A stretch of DNA of 64,000 bases, taken from assembly GCF_000710345.2 (NCBI RefSeq), contig NZ_JHEL01000010.1, forward strand, positions 206,929-270,928. Direction: 5' to 3'. A program made the position numbers and the translations under genes. This document shows positions 18,260-26,790 of this stretch, one piece after another. Every line of letters begins with the position of its first letter. Within the stretch, counting starts at the first letter, position 1. This DNA is from Curtobacterium sp. S6 (lineage in GTDB: Bacteria; Actinomycetota; Actinomycetes; Actinomycetales; Micrococcaceae). A model generated the notes under the pieces. It worked only from the letters and a program-made list of their open reading frames with translations, ran no database searches and was not told where the DNA came from.

Positions 18260-19442
18260 GGTCAGCGACCGGCGAGAAATCCGCGTCCAGTAGGCGCAAC
18301 GGCAGGGCCTCGTCGCACGGGTTAAGGCCGAGCGCCCGGGCGGGACGAGAAGTTGCCGCGATGATCGCCTCGTCCGGATCGATTCCAGCTGCGACGGCCG
18401 TGCGCACCGCCTGATCCACGGTCAGGGTTGATCCGGCAATCGCGCCCTGGGAACCGTCGGCGGTGACCAGTCGCGCGACGCCGGCCTCCACCCGAACGTC
18501 CAGACTCCCCAACCGGTAGTCGCCATCGGGTTGCCCCGTCGCGGACATCGCGTCGGTGACCAGGATGACCCGCTCGGGGGCGGAGCGGAAGAGCATCGAG
18601 ACGACCTCGGGTGCCACGTGCACGCCGTCGGCGATCACCTCCAGGTACACGTGGCTGGATTCCATCGCCGCCACCACGGGGCCCGGCCGCCGGTGATGAA
18701 TCCCGTTCATCGCGTTGAACGCGTGGGTCAAGACCGAGGCACCGGCGTCGAAGGCGGCTCGGGCCGTGTGGTAGTCGGCGTCCGTATGGCCCACGGCCAC
18801 CCGCACGCCCCGGTCCACGAGGTACCGCGTCACGGCCAACCCCGGGTCTTCCTCAGGGGCGAGCGTGACCTGACGCAGGTGGCCCCCGCAGGCGTCGACC
18901 AAACGACGAGCCTCCTCCACGGAGGCCGGGTGCAAATAATCGGGGCGGTGTGCGCCCTTGTGGCTCGGCGAGATCCAGGGCCCCTCCGCGTGAATGCCCT
19001 CCAGACGCATGCCGTCCGGCACCACGTCACGGGCGTCGATCGCCTCGGCCAGACGCCGGCAGGAGGCCTCAAGATCGGGAATCGGGTTGGCCACCAAGGA
19101 GGCCACGGCGCGTCCCGTGCCGTGCTCCCCGTGGACCTCCAGCGCGCGCGGAAGGCATCCCGGGTCCTCGTAGGAAAATCCTCCGCCCCCGTGGCAATGA
19201 ATGTCCGTGAACGGGAGGGCCAACCGCAGGCCGGAAGCATCCACCCAGCGTTCGGCGGTCAGGGCTTGTTCCGTGCCGTGAAACGTGTCATTGAGTCCAC
19301 CGCGGATCGGAAGACCCGTCTCGTCCAGGAGGACCCACACGGTGTTCGCGCCGTCGGCGAGGGCGGATGCCGGTAGGTGGCCCAGCACCGGGTGGTCGTT
19401 CAGGGAACGCGTGGGGCGCGCCGAATGCAAGAGAGTTGTCAT
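18222..19442 (-). CDS. nagA: N-acetylglucosamine-6-phosphate deacetylase
   Basis: A 406-residue amidohydrolase that removes acetate from GlcNAc-6-phosphate. Marks are PFTDIHCHGGGGFSYED (metal HxH), MRLEGIHAEGPWISPSHKGAH (the metal Glu and substrate loop), VAVGHTDADYHTARAAFDAG, THAFNAMNGIHHRRPGPVVA, and VILVTDAMSATGQPDG with the catalytic Asp. The ATG at 19442 overlaps the stop of the GntR gene (ATGA) and has AAGGA nine bases before it. It accepts substrate made by NanE, MurQ and the GlcNAc PTS. The stop falls inside the end of the convergent hypothetical gene. Confidence 0.96.
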   Translation of the reverse strand: MTTLLHSARPTRSLNDHPVLGHLPASALADGANTVWVLLDETGLPIRGGLNDTFHGTEQALTAERWVDASGLRLALPFTDIHCHGGGGFSYEDPGCLPRALEVHGEHGTGRAVASLVANPIPDLEASCRRLAEAIDARDVVPDGMRLEGIHAEGPWISPSHKGAHRPDYLHPASVEEARRLVDACGGHLRQVTLAPEEDPGLAVTRYLVDRGVRVAVGHTDADYHTARAAFDAGASVLTHAFNAMNGIHHRRPGPVVAAMESSHVYLEVIADGVHVAPEVVSMLFRSAPERVILVTDAMSATGQPDGDYRLGSLDVRVEAGVARLVTADGSQGAIAGSTLTVDQAVRTAVAAGIDPDEAIIAATSRPARALGLNPCDEALPLRLLDADFSPVADLSPRTSSRRPRP

Positions 19443-20182
19443 GACAAGTGATCCTTCGGGGTACGAATGACGGTCAGATCGAATCCATAGCGGTCTGCCC
19501 GATACGTGGTTTCGGTCTGCTCTACGGGGCGCCCCCGGCCATCGAAGGCGAGTCGGGCGACCCTCAAGGCCGCGGCCCCCACCGGCTGCAGGAGGTGTCC
19601 GGCCTCCTCGGCGGTCAGATTCACCGCCCGAATCGACTGATAGGCCGACTCCGCGCGGTGCCCGCACTCGATCAGGTGCTGATCGAGTGACGCGTGCGGA
19701 TCGGGAAGCCGCCCGCCGAGCACGTCCAGCGGGAGATGGGCGATTTCCAACGCCATGGGTGCGCCGTCCGCCAAGCGCAACCGGTGCAATCGAACGATCT
19801 GCGACCCCACGGCGATGCTCAACTGTTCGGCCAGCCGCTCCGGCGCCGCGACGATATCGCAGCCCAAGGGAGTGCTATCCGGGGTGTGCCCGCGCTGCGA
19901 CATATCCTGCGAGAAAGACGTCAGCCGCAAATCCTTGCGGATCAGGCTGGGATCGGCGAGGTAAGTCCCCGACCCCCGCACCGAGTAGAGCACGCCCTCG
20001 TCAATGAGTCGGGCGAGCGCACGACGCACCGTGGCTCGGCTCACCCCATAGGTCTTCTGAAGCTCCCGTTCGGTCGGGATCGCCTCGTGAAAATCGAGTC
20101 CGCTCAGGACATCGGCGCGAAGAGAATCGGCAAGTTCGAGGTATTTTGGCCGAGTGAGGGCCCCACCGGAACCGTCAGCCAT
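19439..20182 (-). CDS. nagR: GntR/UTRA regulator of amino-sugar genes (NagR/DasR-like)
   Basis: A 247-residue HutC-type regulator: winged helix with EAIPTERELQKTYGVSRATV then RRALARLIDEGVLYSVRGSG, followed by a UTRA domain ending in ETTYRADRYGFDLTV. The start at 20182 was chosen because GAAGG lies eight bases before it; longer frames would read through the operator at 20201-20216. Coupled to nagA by an ATGA overlap and divergent from nagB. It likely represses both until GlcN-6-phosphate or GlcNAc-6-phosphate accumulates. The symbol follows context, not proof. Confidence 0.87.
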   Translation of the reverse strand: MADGSGGALTRPKYLELADSLRADVLSGLDFHEAIPTERELQKTYGVSRATVRRALARLIDEGVLYSVRGSGTYLADPSLIRKDLRLTSFSQDMSQRGHTPDSTPLGCDIVAAPERLAEQLSIAVGSQIVRLHRLRLADGAPMALEIAHLPLDVLGGRLPDPHASLDQHLIECGHRAESAYQSIRAVNLTAEEAGHLLQPVGAAALRVARLAFDGRGRPVEQTETTYRADRYGFDLTVIRTPKDHLS

Positions 20183-20200
20183 GCTCATCACCTTCCCCAT

Positions 20201-20216
20201 ACTGGTACGAACCAAA
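20201..20216. promoter_or_regulatory. DasR/NagR-like operator upstream of nagR
   Basis: ACTGGTACGAACCAAA has the TGGT-N4-ACCA core of GntR/UTRA operators of the DasR class (10 of 16 to the Streptomyces consensus, with the left arm ACTGGT intact). It lies 18 bases before the nagR start codon, fitting autoregulation of nagR-nagA. Confidence 0.65.
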
Positions 20217-20242
20217 CATACACGGCACCCCGCTGAGAGGTG

Positions 20243-20258
20243 GTTGGTACGTACCAAT
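20243..20258. promoter_or_regulatory. DasR/NagR-like operator upstream of nagB
   Basis: The core TTGGTACGTACCAA (20244-20257) is a perfect 14-base palindrome with the TGGT-N4-ACCA pattern. It sits about 27 bases before the nagB start, just upstream of a TATGAT (20274-20279) that could be the -10 box. With the sister site at 20201 it flanks the divergent promoters of nagR-nagA and nagB. Confidence 0.7.
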
Positions 20259-20285
20259 TTGCCTTCATGGGTCTATGATGAAGAC

Positions 20286-21065
20286 ATGGAAATCATCGTT
20301 GCACCCACCCCGGAACACGTCGGCGAATTCGCCGCGGATCGTATCGCCAAGGTTCTTGCCTCGAATCCCGAGGCGGTCTTGGGCGTGGCGACCGGGTCCA
20401 GCCCGGTGCCCACCTATGAGGCCCTCGAACGACGCGTCGGCCAAGGCCTGGACCTCTCCCGCGCGAGCGCCTTCGCCCTCGACGAGTACGTCGGTCTTCC
20501 CCTCGGGCACCCCCAGAGCTACGCCGAGGTGATCCGTCGCGACGTCACCGAACGCCTCGGGATGGATCCCGACAAGGTGCATGTCCCGCACGGACACGCC
20601 TCGGATATCCCCGCCGCGTGCGAGGATTACGAGCGTGCGATCCGGGAGGCCGGCGGCGTCGACATTCAGTTGCTCGGCATCGGTGCCAACGGGCACATCG
20701 GCTTCAACGAGCCCAGCTCGTCCCTCGCCGGGCGAACACGGGTCAAGACGCTCACCCCGAAAACACGGGCCGACAACGCCCGGTTCTTCGACAACGATCT
20801 CTCACGGGTGCCCACGCACTGCCTCACTCAAGGAATCGGCACCATCCTGGACGCAAAGATCGCCCTGTTGGTTGCCAACGGCGAAGAAAAGGCGGCGGCG
20901 GTGGCCGCGATGGTCGAAGGTCCCGCCGGGGCCTTCTGCCCCGCCTCGGCGCTTCAGTGGCACCGTCGCGCGATCGTGGTGATCGACGAGGCCGCGGCCT
21001 CTCAGCTGACGCAGCGCGAATATTACGACTTCGTGCGCGATAACCGCCCGAGCTGGCAGCGCTGA
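20286..21065 (+). CDS. nagB: glucosamine-6-phosphate deaminase
   Basis: A 259-residue NagB, converting GlcN-6-phosphate to fructose-6-phosphate and ammonia. Key blocks are GVATGSSPVPTYEAL, SAFALDEYVGLPLGHPQSY (Asp66), LLGIGANGHIGFNEPSSS (His137, Glu142) and LTQGIGTILDAKIALLVANG. The ATG at 20286 has no ribosome site; TATGAT ends seven bases before it, so the mRNA may be leaderless. Single gene, divergent from nagR-nagA and ended by a strong hairpin at 21111. Confidence 0.97.
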   Translation: MEIIVAPTPEHVGEFAADRIAKVLASNPEAVLGVATGSSPVPTYEALERRVGQGLDLSRASAFALDEYVGLPLGHPQSYAEVIRRDVTERLGMDPDKVHVPHGHASDIPAACEDYERAIREAGGVDIQLLGIGANGHIGFNEPSSSLAGRTRVKTLTPKTRADNARFFDNDLSRVPTHCLTQGIGTILDAKIALLVANGEEKAAAVAAMVEGPAGAFCPASALQWHRRAIVVIDEAAASQLTQREYYDFVRDNRPSWQR

Positions 21066-21110
21066 CGGCCCGCGGGGCCACGCATCGCCCCGCGATTCAC
21101 GCCTCAGAAA

Positions 21111-21155
21111 ACGCCACATCCGGCCGGTCCTGTACGGTCCGGCCGGATGTGGCGT
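21111..21155. terminator. strong bidirectional hairpin between nagB and nanE
   Basis: ACGCCACATCCGGCCGG (21111-21127) pairs perfectly over 17 bases with CCGGCCGGATGTGGCGT (21139-21155), with an 11-base loop. It lies between the convergent nagB and nanE stops. There is no T-run on either side, but the stem is very stable. Confidence 0.85.
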
Positions 21156-21171
21156 CGTCGTCTGGGCAAAA

Positions 21172-21867
21172 CTAGCCGAGAGCCTCGACAAACCATGACG
21201 TGATGCTCGTGGGATGCGTAATGGCGGTCCCGACGACCACGGCGTCCGCCCCGGCCTTCATGGCCTCGGCGGCCTGGGCGGGGGTATGGATCCGCCCTTC
21301 CGCGACGAGCATCCGACCCAGCCCGGTCCGAGAGATGGACTCGATGAGTTCCACATCGGGGCCGGGAGTCTTGTCTCTTTCGCCGGTGTATCCGGCCAGG
21401 GTGGTGCCGATCAGATCTGCCCCGGCCTCGACCGCCGCGACGGCGTCCTCCAGGGACCCGCAGTCCGCCATGACCCGTGCGCCGGTCTGTTCGTGCACGG
21501 CCTCGATGGTCTCGCGGAGGGTTCGGCCGTCCGGTCGCGGGCGCCGGGTCCCGTCCAAGGCCACGATGTGGGCGCCGGCCTGCGCCACTGCGAGCGCGTG
21601 GTGCAGCGTCGGGGTGATGAAGACCCCCTCGTGTCCGTCCTTGAAAAGACCGATGACCGGGACCTCCACCGCCGAGCGAGCGAACTGGATGTCGGCGATG
21701 CCCTGCACGCGAACTGCGGCCGCCCCGCCGGCAACCGCCGCCTGCGCGACCTGAGCCATCGTGCGTGGGTCCCTCATCGCCTCCCCGGGATAGGCCTGGG
21801 CCGAGACGATCAGCCGTCCGGTGAGCGATTCGAGTTCACTATCGGTGAGAAGCATGGCAGGATCCAT
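21172..21867 (-). CDS. nanE: N-acetylmannosamine-6-phosphate 2-epimerase
   Basis: A 231-residue TIM-barrel NanE that turns ManNAc-6-phosphate into GlcNAc-6-phosphate. Family marks are GRLIVSAQAYPGEAMRDP, AAVRVQGIADIQ, PVIGLFKDGHEGVFITPT, VALDGTRRPRPDG, ADCGSLEDAVAAVEAGADLI, GTTLAGYTGE and AVVVGTAITHPTSIT. Start 21867 follows GGGCGGA; ATG at 21855 is an alternative and would lose four residues. It begins 40 bases after nanK and is the last gene of the sialic-acid operon. Confidence 0.94.
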   Translation of the reverse strand: MDPAMLLTDSELESLTGRLIVSAQAYPGEAMRDPRTMAQVAQAAVAGGAAAVRVQGIADIQFARSAVEVPVIGLFKDGHEGVFITPTLHHALAVAQAGAHIVALDGTRRPRPDGRTLRETIEAVHEQTGARVMADCGSLEDAVAAVEAGADLIGTTLAGYTGERDKTPGPDVELIESISRTGLGRMLVAEGRIHTPAQAAEAMKAGADAVVVGTAITHPTSITSWFVEALG

Positions 21868-21907
21868 TTCCGCCCGATCGACCTCGCGGTTCGAACGGGC
21901 CTCGTGT

Positions 21908-22897
21908 CTAGTGGTGGGTGTCGGCCGGGTTGTCATCGGCCCAGGCGAGCGAGGCGGCTCCGAGGAGCGCGGCCAACCCACCCGAAGAGGCGGGCGCCGG
22001 GACCGTCTCTATTCCGGGGAGACGCACGTGCTCATAGACGCGGAGCATGGGTTCCCACCACAGCGGACCGGAATCGGCCAGACCGCCCGAGAGCACCAAC
22101 CGGTCCGGATCGATCGCGTTGACCAGCCCCGCCAGGAAGGATCCGGCGATCTCCGCGGAAACCCTGATCACGCGCTGCGCGGTGGGATCGTCGGCGGCCT
22201 GCTCGAAGAGGTCACGAGTCGTGGCGACTTCTCGGGCCCCTCCGGCCGTGCGGTACGCGCCGGGTAGCGAGACGCCACCGCACGCGTCCTCCAAGATGAG
22301 GTGCTCGGGATCCTCCGCCGTGGGGGCGAAGATCTCGATCTCCGGATGATGCGGGGCCGGCATCATCCCCACGTGACCGGCCACGAAGTGCCGTCCGACC
22401 TGGGGTTTGCCGTCGATCAGCACGGCGCCGCCGACTCCGGTCCCGAAGGCCACGAGGATCGTCGTCCCCGAGGCGTCTTCACCGTTGTTGAGGCGGAACA
22501 TGTGCTCACCCAGCCCGTGGGCGTGGACGTCGTTGACGGGTCGAACCGTGCGGATGGGTCGTCCCGGAACGTCGGCGAGCCTCGCGGCGAGCTCGTCGGC
22601 CAGGAGCGTCCCGGCCCAGCCGGAGATGTTCGGCGTCGCCGAGACGACCTGCCCGGTATTCGGGTTGATCACCCCGGCCGACCCGATGCCGAGGATCGGG
22701 CGCACCTCGATGCCCTGGGCCGCTGCCTTCTCCAAGAGCTGGCGAGAAACCGAGGCGGCCGTCGCGAGCACCGCCTCGGGGCCTTGGGCCGCCGGAGTCG
22801 GTTCCGCCGCCCTGTCGAGGATTTCTCCCGTGGAGGTGACGAGCGCGCCGGCGGTTTTGGTTCCGCCGAGGTCCAGGGCGACCGCAGCACGGGTCAT
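21908..22897 (-). CDS. nanK: ROK-family sugar kinase, probable N-acetylmannosamine kinase
   Basis: A 329-residue ROK protein. It has the ATP loop VALDLGGTKTAGALV, a catalytic-region PVNDVHAHGLGEHMF (the Asp base) and the ROK signature VAFGTGVGGAVLIDGKPQVG. The usual zinc-binding CxCGxxGC motif is missing; the region reads ILEDACGGVSL. Coupled by ATGA to the lyase gene and followed by nanE, so ManNAc is the expected substrate. A glucokinase-like role is less likely in this context. Confidence 0.88.
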   Translation of the reverse strand: MTRAAVALDLGGTKTAGALVTSTGEILDRAAEPTPAAQGPEAVLATAASVSRQLLEKAAAQGIEVRPILGIGSAGVINPNTGQVVSATPNISGWAGTLLADELAARLADVPGRPIRTVRPVNDVHAHGLGEHMFRLNNGEDASGTTILVAFGTGVGGAVLIDGKPQVGRHFVAGHVGMMPAPHHPEIEIFAPTAEDPEHLILEDACGGVSLPGAYRTAGGAREVATTRDLFEQAADDPTAQRVIRVSAEIAGSFLAGLVNAIDPDRLVLSGGLADSGPLWWEPMLRVYEHVRLPGIETVPAPASSGGLAALLGAASLAWADDNPADTHH

Positions 22898-23820
22898 AGA
22901 AGTCCGTTCCTTTCCAAGATCTTTCGGATGGATGCCACGGCCTTGTCGTCGAGGGACGCCATGGGGCGGGACATCGCGTTCGATTCCATCATGCCAAGCT
23001 CCACGAGGGCTGACTTGAAGGCCCCGAGCCCGGCGGCCCCGCCGGATACCTTGGCGGCGTCGGCGCAGGTCACGATCGTGAACAGATCGGCCAGGCGGTC
23101 CTGTTCGCGGCGGGCGGCCTCCCAGTCGCCGGCCTTGGCGGCCTCGTAGAGCCGCACGTATCCGGCCGGGTCAACGTTGCCGAGCCCGGGGACCAGGCCG
23201 TCGGCGCCGGAGAGCATCGCGCCGTCGCAGACGACCTCGTGACCGGTGAACAAGGAGAAATTCTCGAGGTCGCGGGTCGCGAGGCGCAGCTGGCGGAAGG
23301 AGACGTCGTCGTTCGAGGAGTCCTTGACGCCCACGATGGTGCCTTCCTGGGCCAGCTCGGCGAGCACGTCCACGCTCAACGGGATGTGGGTGCGCACCGG
23401 CACGTTGTAGGCAAACACCGGAACGTCCACGGCCTCGCGGACGCACCGGAAGTGGTCCAAGATTTCGGTGCGATCGGTGATGACGTAGTACGGGCTGGAC
23501 ACGACCACGGCATCCGCACCGAAATCGGTCATTCGCCGGGCTTCGTCGGCCACGCGAACCGCGGTCTGGTCGTTCGCCCCGACGATCACCGGAACCGAGC
23601 CGTTGGCGTACTCGGCCGTCAGCTCGACGACCTCGCGTCGCTCGTCATTACTCATGTACGGGGTTTCCGCGGAGGAACCCAGCATGAACAGGCCGTGGAC
23701 GCCCCCATCCAGCAGGTGGCGAATCACCCGCTGCAGACCCTCGCGGTCAATCGCGCCCTCGGCGGTGCGGGGCGTGATGACCGGCGGGATGACTCCGTGA
23801 AAGGCGGGCTGTGCTGACAT
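22894..23820 (-). CDS. nanA: DapA-family aldolase, probable N-acetylneuraminate lyase
   Basis: A 308-residue DHDPS/NAL-family aldolase. The Schiff-base lysine is Lys166 in GTIVGVKDSSND and the general Tyr is Tyr138 in VFAYNVPVRT. The N-terminal pyruvate site reads GLFMLGSSAETPYMS, where many relatives have GSTGE or GTTGE. Gene order with nanK and nanE makes sialic acid the substrate, giving ManNAc plus pyruvate. ATG with AGGAG. Other 2-keto-sugar aldolases of the family look similar, so the lyase call leans on context. Confidence 0.87.
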   Translation of the reverse strand: MSAQPAFHGVIPPVITPRTAEGAIDREGLQRVIRHLLDGGVHGLFMLGSSAETPYMSNDERREVVELTAEYANGSVPVIVGANDQTAVRVADEARRMTDFGADAVVVSSPYYVITDRTEILDHFRCVREAVDVPVFAYNVPVRTHIPLSVDVLAELAQEGTIVGVKDSSNDDVSFRQLRLATRDLENFSLFTGHEVVCDGAMLSGADGLVPGLGNVDPAGYVRLYEAAKAGDWEAARREQDRLADLFTIVTCADAAKVSGGAAGLGAFKSALVELGMMESNAMSRPMASLDDKAVASIRKILERNGLL

Positions 23821-23853
23821 CGAAAGGATTCTCCTTGCGTTGGGGATGCGTTG

Positions 23854-23879
23854 CGCGGGGACGAAGTTCCCTCCCCGCG
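23854..23879. other. GC-rich hairpin between the transporter and nanA genes
   Basis: CGCGGGG (23854-23860) pairs with CCCCGCG (23873-23879) in the 88-base gap after the last transporter gene. No T-run follows. It may stabilise the upstream mRNA or attenuate transcription into nanA-nanK-nanE, allowing different levels of transporter and enzymes. Confidence 0.4.
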
Positions 23880-23908
23880 TGATGATTCGGACCGTGAAGG
23901 GCCGAAGG

Positions 23909-24724
23909 CTAGGTGGTGTGCAGAAGGCTCGGGGCCGCCCGCAGCAGAGATCGCGTGTAGTCCGTGGTGGGGTTGGTCAACACCTCGGCGGCCGGGCCCT
24001 GTTCCACGGCCTTACCTCCGGTCATGACCAGGATGTCGTCGGAGATGTGGCGGACCGTCTGGATGTCGTGGGAGATGAAGACCATTCCGAGATCCAATTC
24101 CTCCTTGAGGTCGATCAGGAGGTTCAGGACCTGCGCCCGGACGGAGACGTCCAGGGCGCTGGTGGGCTCGTCGGCGACGATCACTTCGGGTTTCAGGGCC
24201 AAGGCACGGGCGATGGCCACGCGCTGGCGCTGACCTCCCGAGAGCTGCGCCGGGACGGCTTCGGCCGCGGATCCGGGGAGACCGACCAGGTCCAGCAGTC
24301 CCCGCACTCGCTTCGACCGGTCCGCAGTGGAGCCCATCGCGTGCACATCCATGGGGTCACGGATGATGTCGTGGGTTGTCATCCGGGGATTCAGTGCGGT
24401 CGAGGCGTTTTGGAAGATCATCGTGATCGCCTTGCCGAACTCCTTGTGTGCCGCCGGGGTGGTCCCGACTCGCTGGCCGCGATACAGCAGTTCGCCGCCG
24501 GTCGGTTCCTGGAGACCCACGATCACGTTGGCGAGCGTCGTCTTCCCGGAGCCGGACTCCCCGACCACGCCAACCGTGCGCCCCTTCCGCACCGAGACGG
24601 AAATTCCGTCGACGGCCTTGACGACGTTGCGTCGGAAGAGGGCGCCGGTTCGCGTGGTGAAGTGGACCCGCAGGTCCTTGAGTTCCAGCACGGGGGTTTC
24701 TACCTGAGATGCCGCGGTGCTCAT
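23909..24724 (-). CDS. ABC transporter ATPase, OppF/DppF type (SiaI-like)
   Basis: A 271-residue ATPase of the peptide/nickel class. Walker A is GVVGESGSGKTTLANVIVG, the Q-loop lies in MIFQNASTALNPRMT, the signature is LSGGQRQRVAIARALAL, Walker B is VIVADEPTSALDVSV, and the switch His is in VFISHDIQTV. ATG overlaps the stop of the permease-ATPase gene (ATGA). With that protein it would form the ATPase pair of the predicted sialic-acid importer. The set of four matches the order reported for siaEFGI in C. glutamicum. Confidence 0.9.
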   Translation of the reverse strand: MSTAASQVETPVLELKDLRVHFTTRTGALFRRNVVKAVDGISVSVRKGRTVGVVGESGSGKTTLANVIVGLQEPTGGELLYRGQRVGTTPAAHKEFGKAITMIFQNASTALNPRMTTHDIIRDPMDVHAMGSTADRSKRVRGLLDLVGLPGSAAEAVPAQLSGGQRQRVAIARALALKPEVIVADEPTSALDVSVRAQVLNLLIDLKEELDLGMVFISHDIQTVRHISDDILVMTGGKAVEQGPAAEVLTNPTTDYTRSLLRAAPSLLHTT

Positions 24725-26790
24725 GATTCGACTCCTTGAACGATATGAACCTTGGCCTCGCCCGACGTCGGGGCGTTGGTGGCCCAGTAATGGTCCCGGT
24801 CACCGACCCGCTCGAGCCGCAGCGTCGCGTTCGGGTCAGCGTCCGGCCGCTGCGAGCGCGGCGCGAACCGGTCGCCCGAGGCAAAGTCCGTGGGGCTCGG
24901 GACGGTTCCGGGAATCTGGTAGAGCCTTTCCGCCGACGATTCGATGGACAACACGGCGCCGAGGAGGCCCTGCGTGTATTCGTGCCGGGGGTCGGAGAGG
25001 ACGTCACGGGTGGTTCCCATCTCGACCACCTGACCGGCGTACAGCACGGTGACGCGATGCGAGAGAGAACCGACCAGCGCGAGGTCGTGGCTGACGAAGA
25101 TCATCGCGAAGCCGAGCTTCTTCTGAAGGTCCAGGAGCAGGTCCACGACCTGTCGCTGCACCGTCACGTCGAGCGCGGTGGTTGGCTCATCCGCGACCAC
25201 GAGCTTCGGCGAGCGGGACAGGGCCATCGCGATGAGGACGCGCTGACGCTGACCGCCCGAGAGCTCGTGCGGATAGCTGGCCAGCGTTCGCTCCGGGTCG
25301 AGGTTGACCAGACGGAGCAGCTCCTCCGGGGTGGTGCGTCCGCCGCGGCGGGTCAACTGCCGCATCTGGTCCTTGATGAGCATGGACGGGTTCAGGGACG
25401 ACAGCGCGTCCTGATAGACCATCGCGATCTGCTCGCCGCGCAAGCCCGCGAAGGTCTGGTCGAGGGCCCGGCTACCCGGTGCGCTCGGCACGAGTTCCCG
25501 GCCGTTGAACAGGATAGATCCGGTCACGCGGGCGTTCGGCGCCTGGAGCCCCATGATCGCCAACGAGGTGATGGACTTTCCGGACCCCGACTCGCCCACC
25601 AGTCCCATGGTCTCGCCGTGCGCGACCGTGAAGCTGACGTTGCTGACCACCTCGGTCTCGCCGTAGCGGTCGGGGAACGCGATGGAGAGGTTCTTGACCT
25701 CGAGCAGGGGTGTGGCCTCGGGATCCGGCATGAAACGGTCGCTTCGGGACCGTTCCGCCCGGGAGAGGGCCGCCAGCTGCTCCCCGAGGAGGCTGCGCGC
25801 GCCGGGAGGTACCGTCTGAATATTCGAGGTCGGGATGTCGCTGTTGGCGTGCTGCATCTGCAGGGCTTCGGTGTTGGGGTGCGATTCCGCAGTGGGCTCG
25901 CCGCGGTCCTCCGAGGAGGTCGCGTTGCTCCTCAACTTGGGATTGGCCATCGCATCGGTCATGCCCTCGGAGAGAACGTTGAGGGCGAGCACGGTCAGCA
26001 GGATCGTGATACCGGCGAAGGTCGTGGCCCACCAGGCTCCGGCCAACACCACGTTGCGGCCGTAGGAGATGACGTTGCCCCAGCTGGGATCCGGGTCTTG
26101 AATGCCCGCGCCCAGGAAGGAGAGGGAGGCTTCGAAGATGATCGCGTCGGCGACCATGACGGTCGCGAAGACGAGAACCGGCGCCGCGCAGTTGCGCACC
26201 ACGTGCTTGACGAGGATGAACGCGCGGCGTGCGCCGATGATGCGCTCGGCCCGCACGTAATCCTCGTTCCACTGGGTCAGCACGTTCGCCCGCACCACGC
26301 GTGCCAGCTGCGGGGTGTAGATGATCGCGATCGCGACGATGATCACCGGAATCGAGTTGCCCAGGGTCGAGAGCAACATGGCCGCCAGGGCGATGCCCGG
26401 GAAGGCCATGATGACGTCCATGACGCGCATCGTGGTCTCGTTGACCCAGCGGCGTCCCGTCGCGGCCAGCGACCCGATGATTCCGCCAAGGATCAGGGCC
26501 AAAATCACCGATCCGAGACCGATGAGCAGCGAGCTCCGCGCGCCGTAGAGCATCCTCGACAGGATGTCCCGGTTCAGCCGGTCGGTGCCGAACCAGTGCT
26601 GCGCGCTCGGGGCGGCCGGCATCCCGGACCCCGTGGCGAGCGGATCGTACGGCGCGATCAGCGGCGCAAAGATCGCGGCGAGGGCGATGAGTATGAGGAA
26701 TACCGTGGCCACTTTGGAGCCCCAAGGCATCCTGCGGAAGCGAATCCCCGGTTGTGAGAGACGATCGGCGAGCTTGTATCTCATGGTCAC
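24721..26790 (-). CDS. ABC permease-ATPase fusion, DppC+DppD type (SiaG-like)
   Basis: A 689-residue fusion. Residues 1-290 are a DppC-like permease with about six helices and HWFGTDRLNRDILSRMLYGA then EASLSFLGAGIQDPDPSWG. A linker of about 80 residues leads to an ATPase: Walker A GLVGESGSGKSITSLAIMG, signature LSGGQRQRVLIAMALS, Walker B LVVADEPTTALDVTV, His in FVSHDLALV, and a peptide-importer C-terminal extension. Permease-ATPase fusions are typical of sialic-acid ABC importers (SatC, SiaG). GTG 26790 follows AGGA and overlaps the previous stop; ATG 26784 is the alternative. Confidence 0.9.
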   Translation of the reverse strand: MTMRYKLADRLSQPGIRFRRMPWGSKVATVFLILIALAAIFAPLIAPYDPLATGSGMPAAPSAQHWFGTDRLNRDILSRMLYGARSSLLIGLGSVILALILGGIIGSLAATGRRWVNETTMRVMDVIMAFPGIALAAMLLSTLGNSIPVIIVAIAIIYTPQLARVVRANVLTQWNEDYVRAERIIGARRAFILVKHVVRNCAAPVLVFATVMVADAIIFEASLSFLGAGIQDPDPSWGNVISYGRNVVLAGAWWATTFAGITILLTVLALNVLSEGMTDAMANPKLRSNATSSEDRGEPTAESHPNTEALQMQHANSDIPTSNIQTVPPGARSLLGEQLAALSRAERSRSDRFMPDPEATPLLEVKNLSIAFPDRYGETEVVSNVSFTVAHGETMGLVGESGSGKSITSLAIMGLQAPNARVTGSILFNGRELVPSAPGSRALDQTFAGLRGEQIAMVYQDALSSLNPSMLIKDQMRQLTRRGGRTTPEELLRLVNLDPERTLASYPHELSGGQRQRVLIAMALSRSPKLVVADEPTTALDVTVQRQVVDLLLDLQKKLGFAMIFVSHDLALVGSLSHRVTVLYAGQVVEMGTTRDVLSDPRHEYTQGLLGAVLSIESSAERLYQIPGTVPSPTDFASGDRFAPRSQRPDADPNATLRLERVGDRDHYWATNAPTSGEAKVHIVQGVES

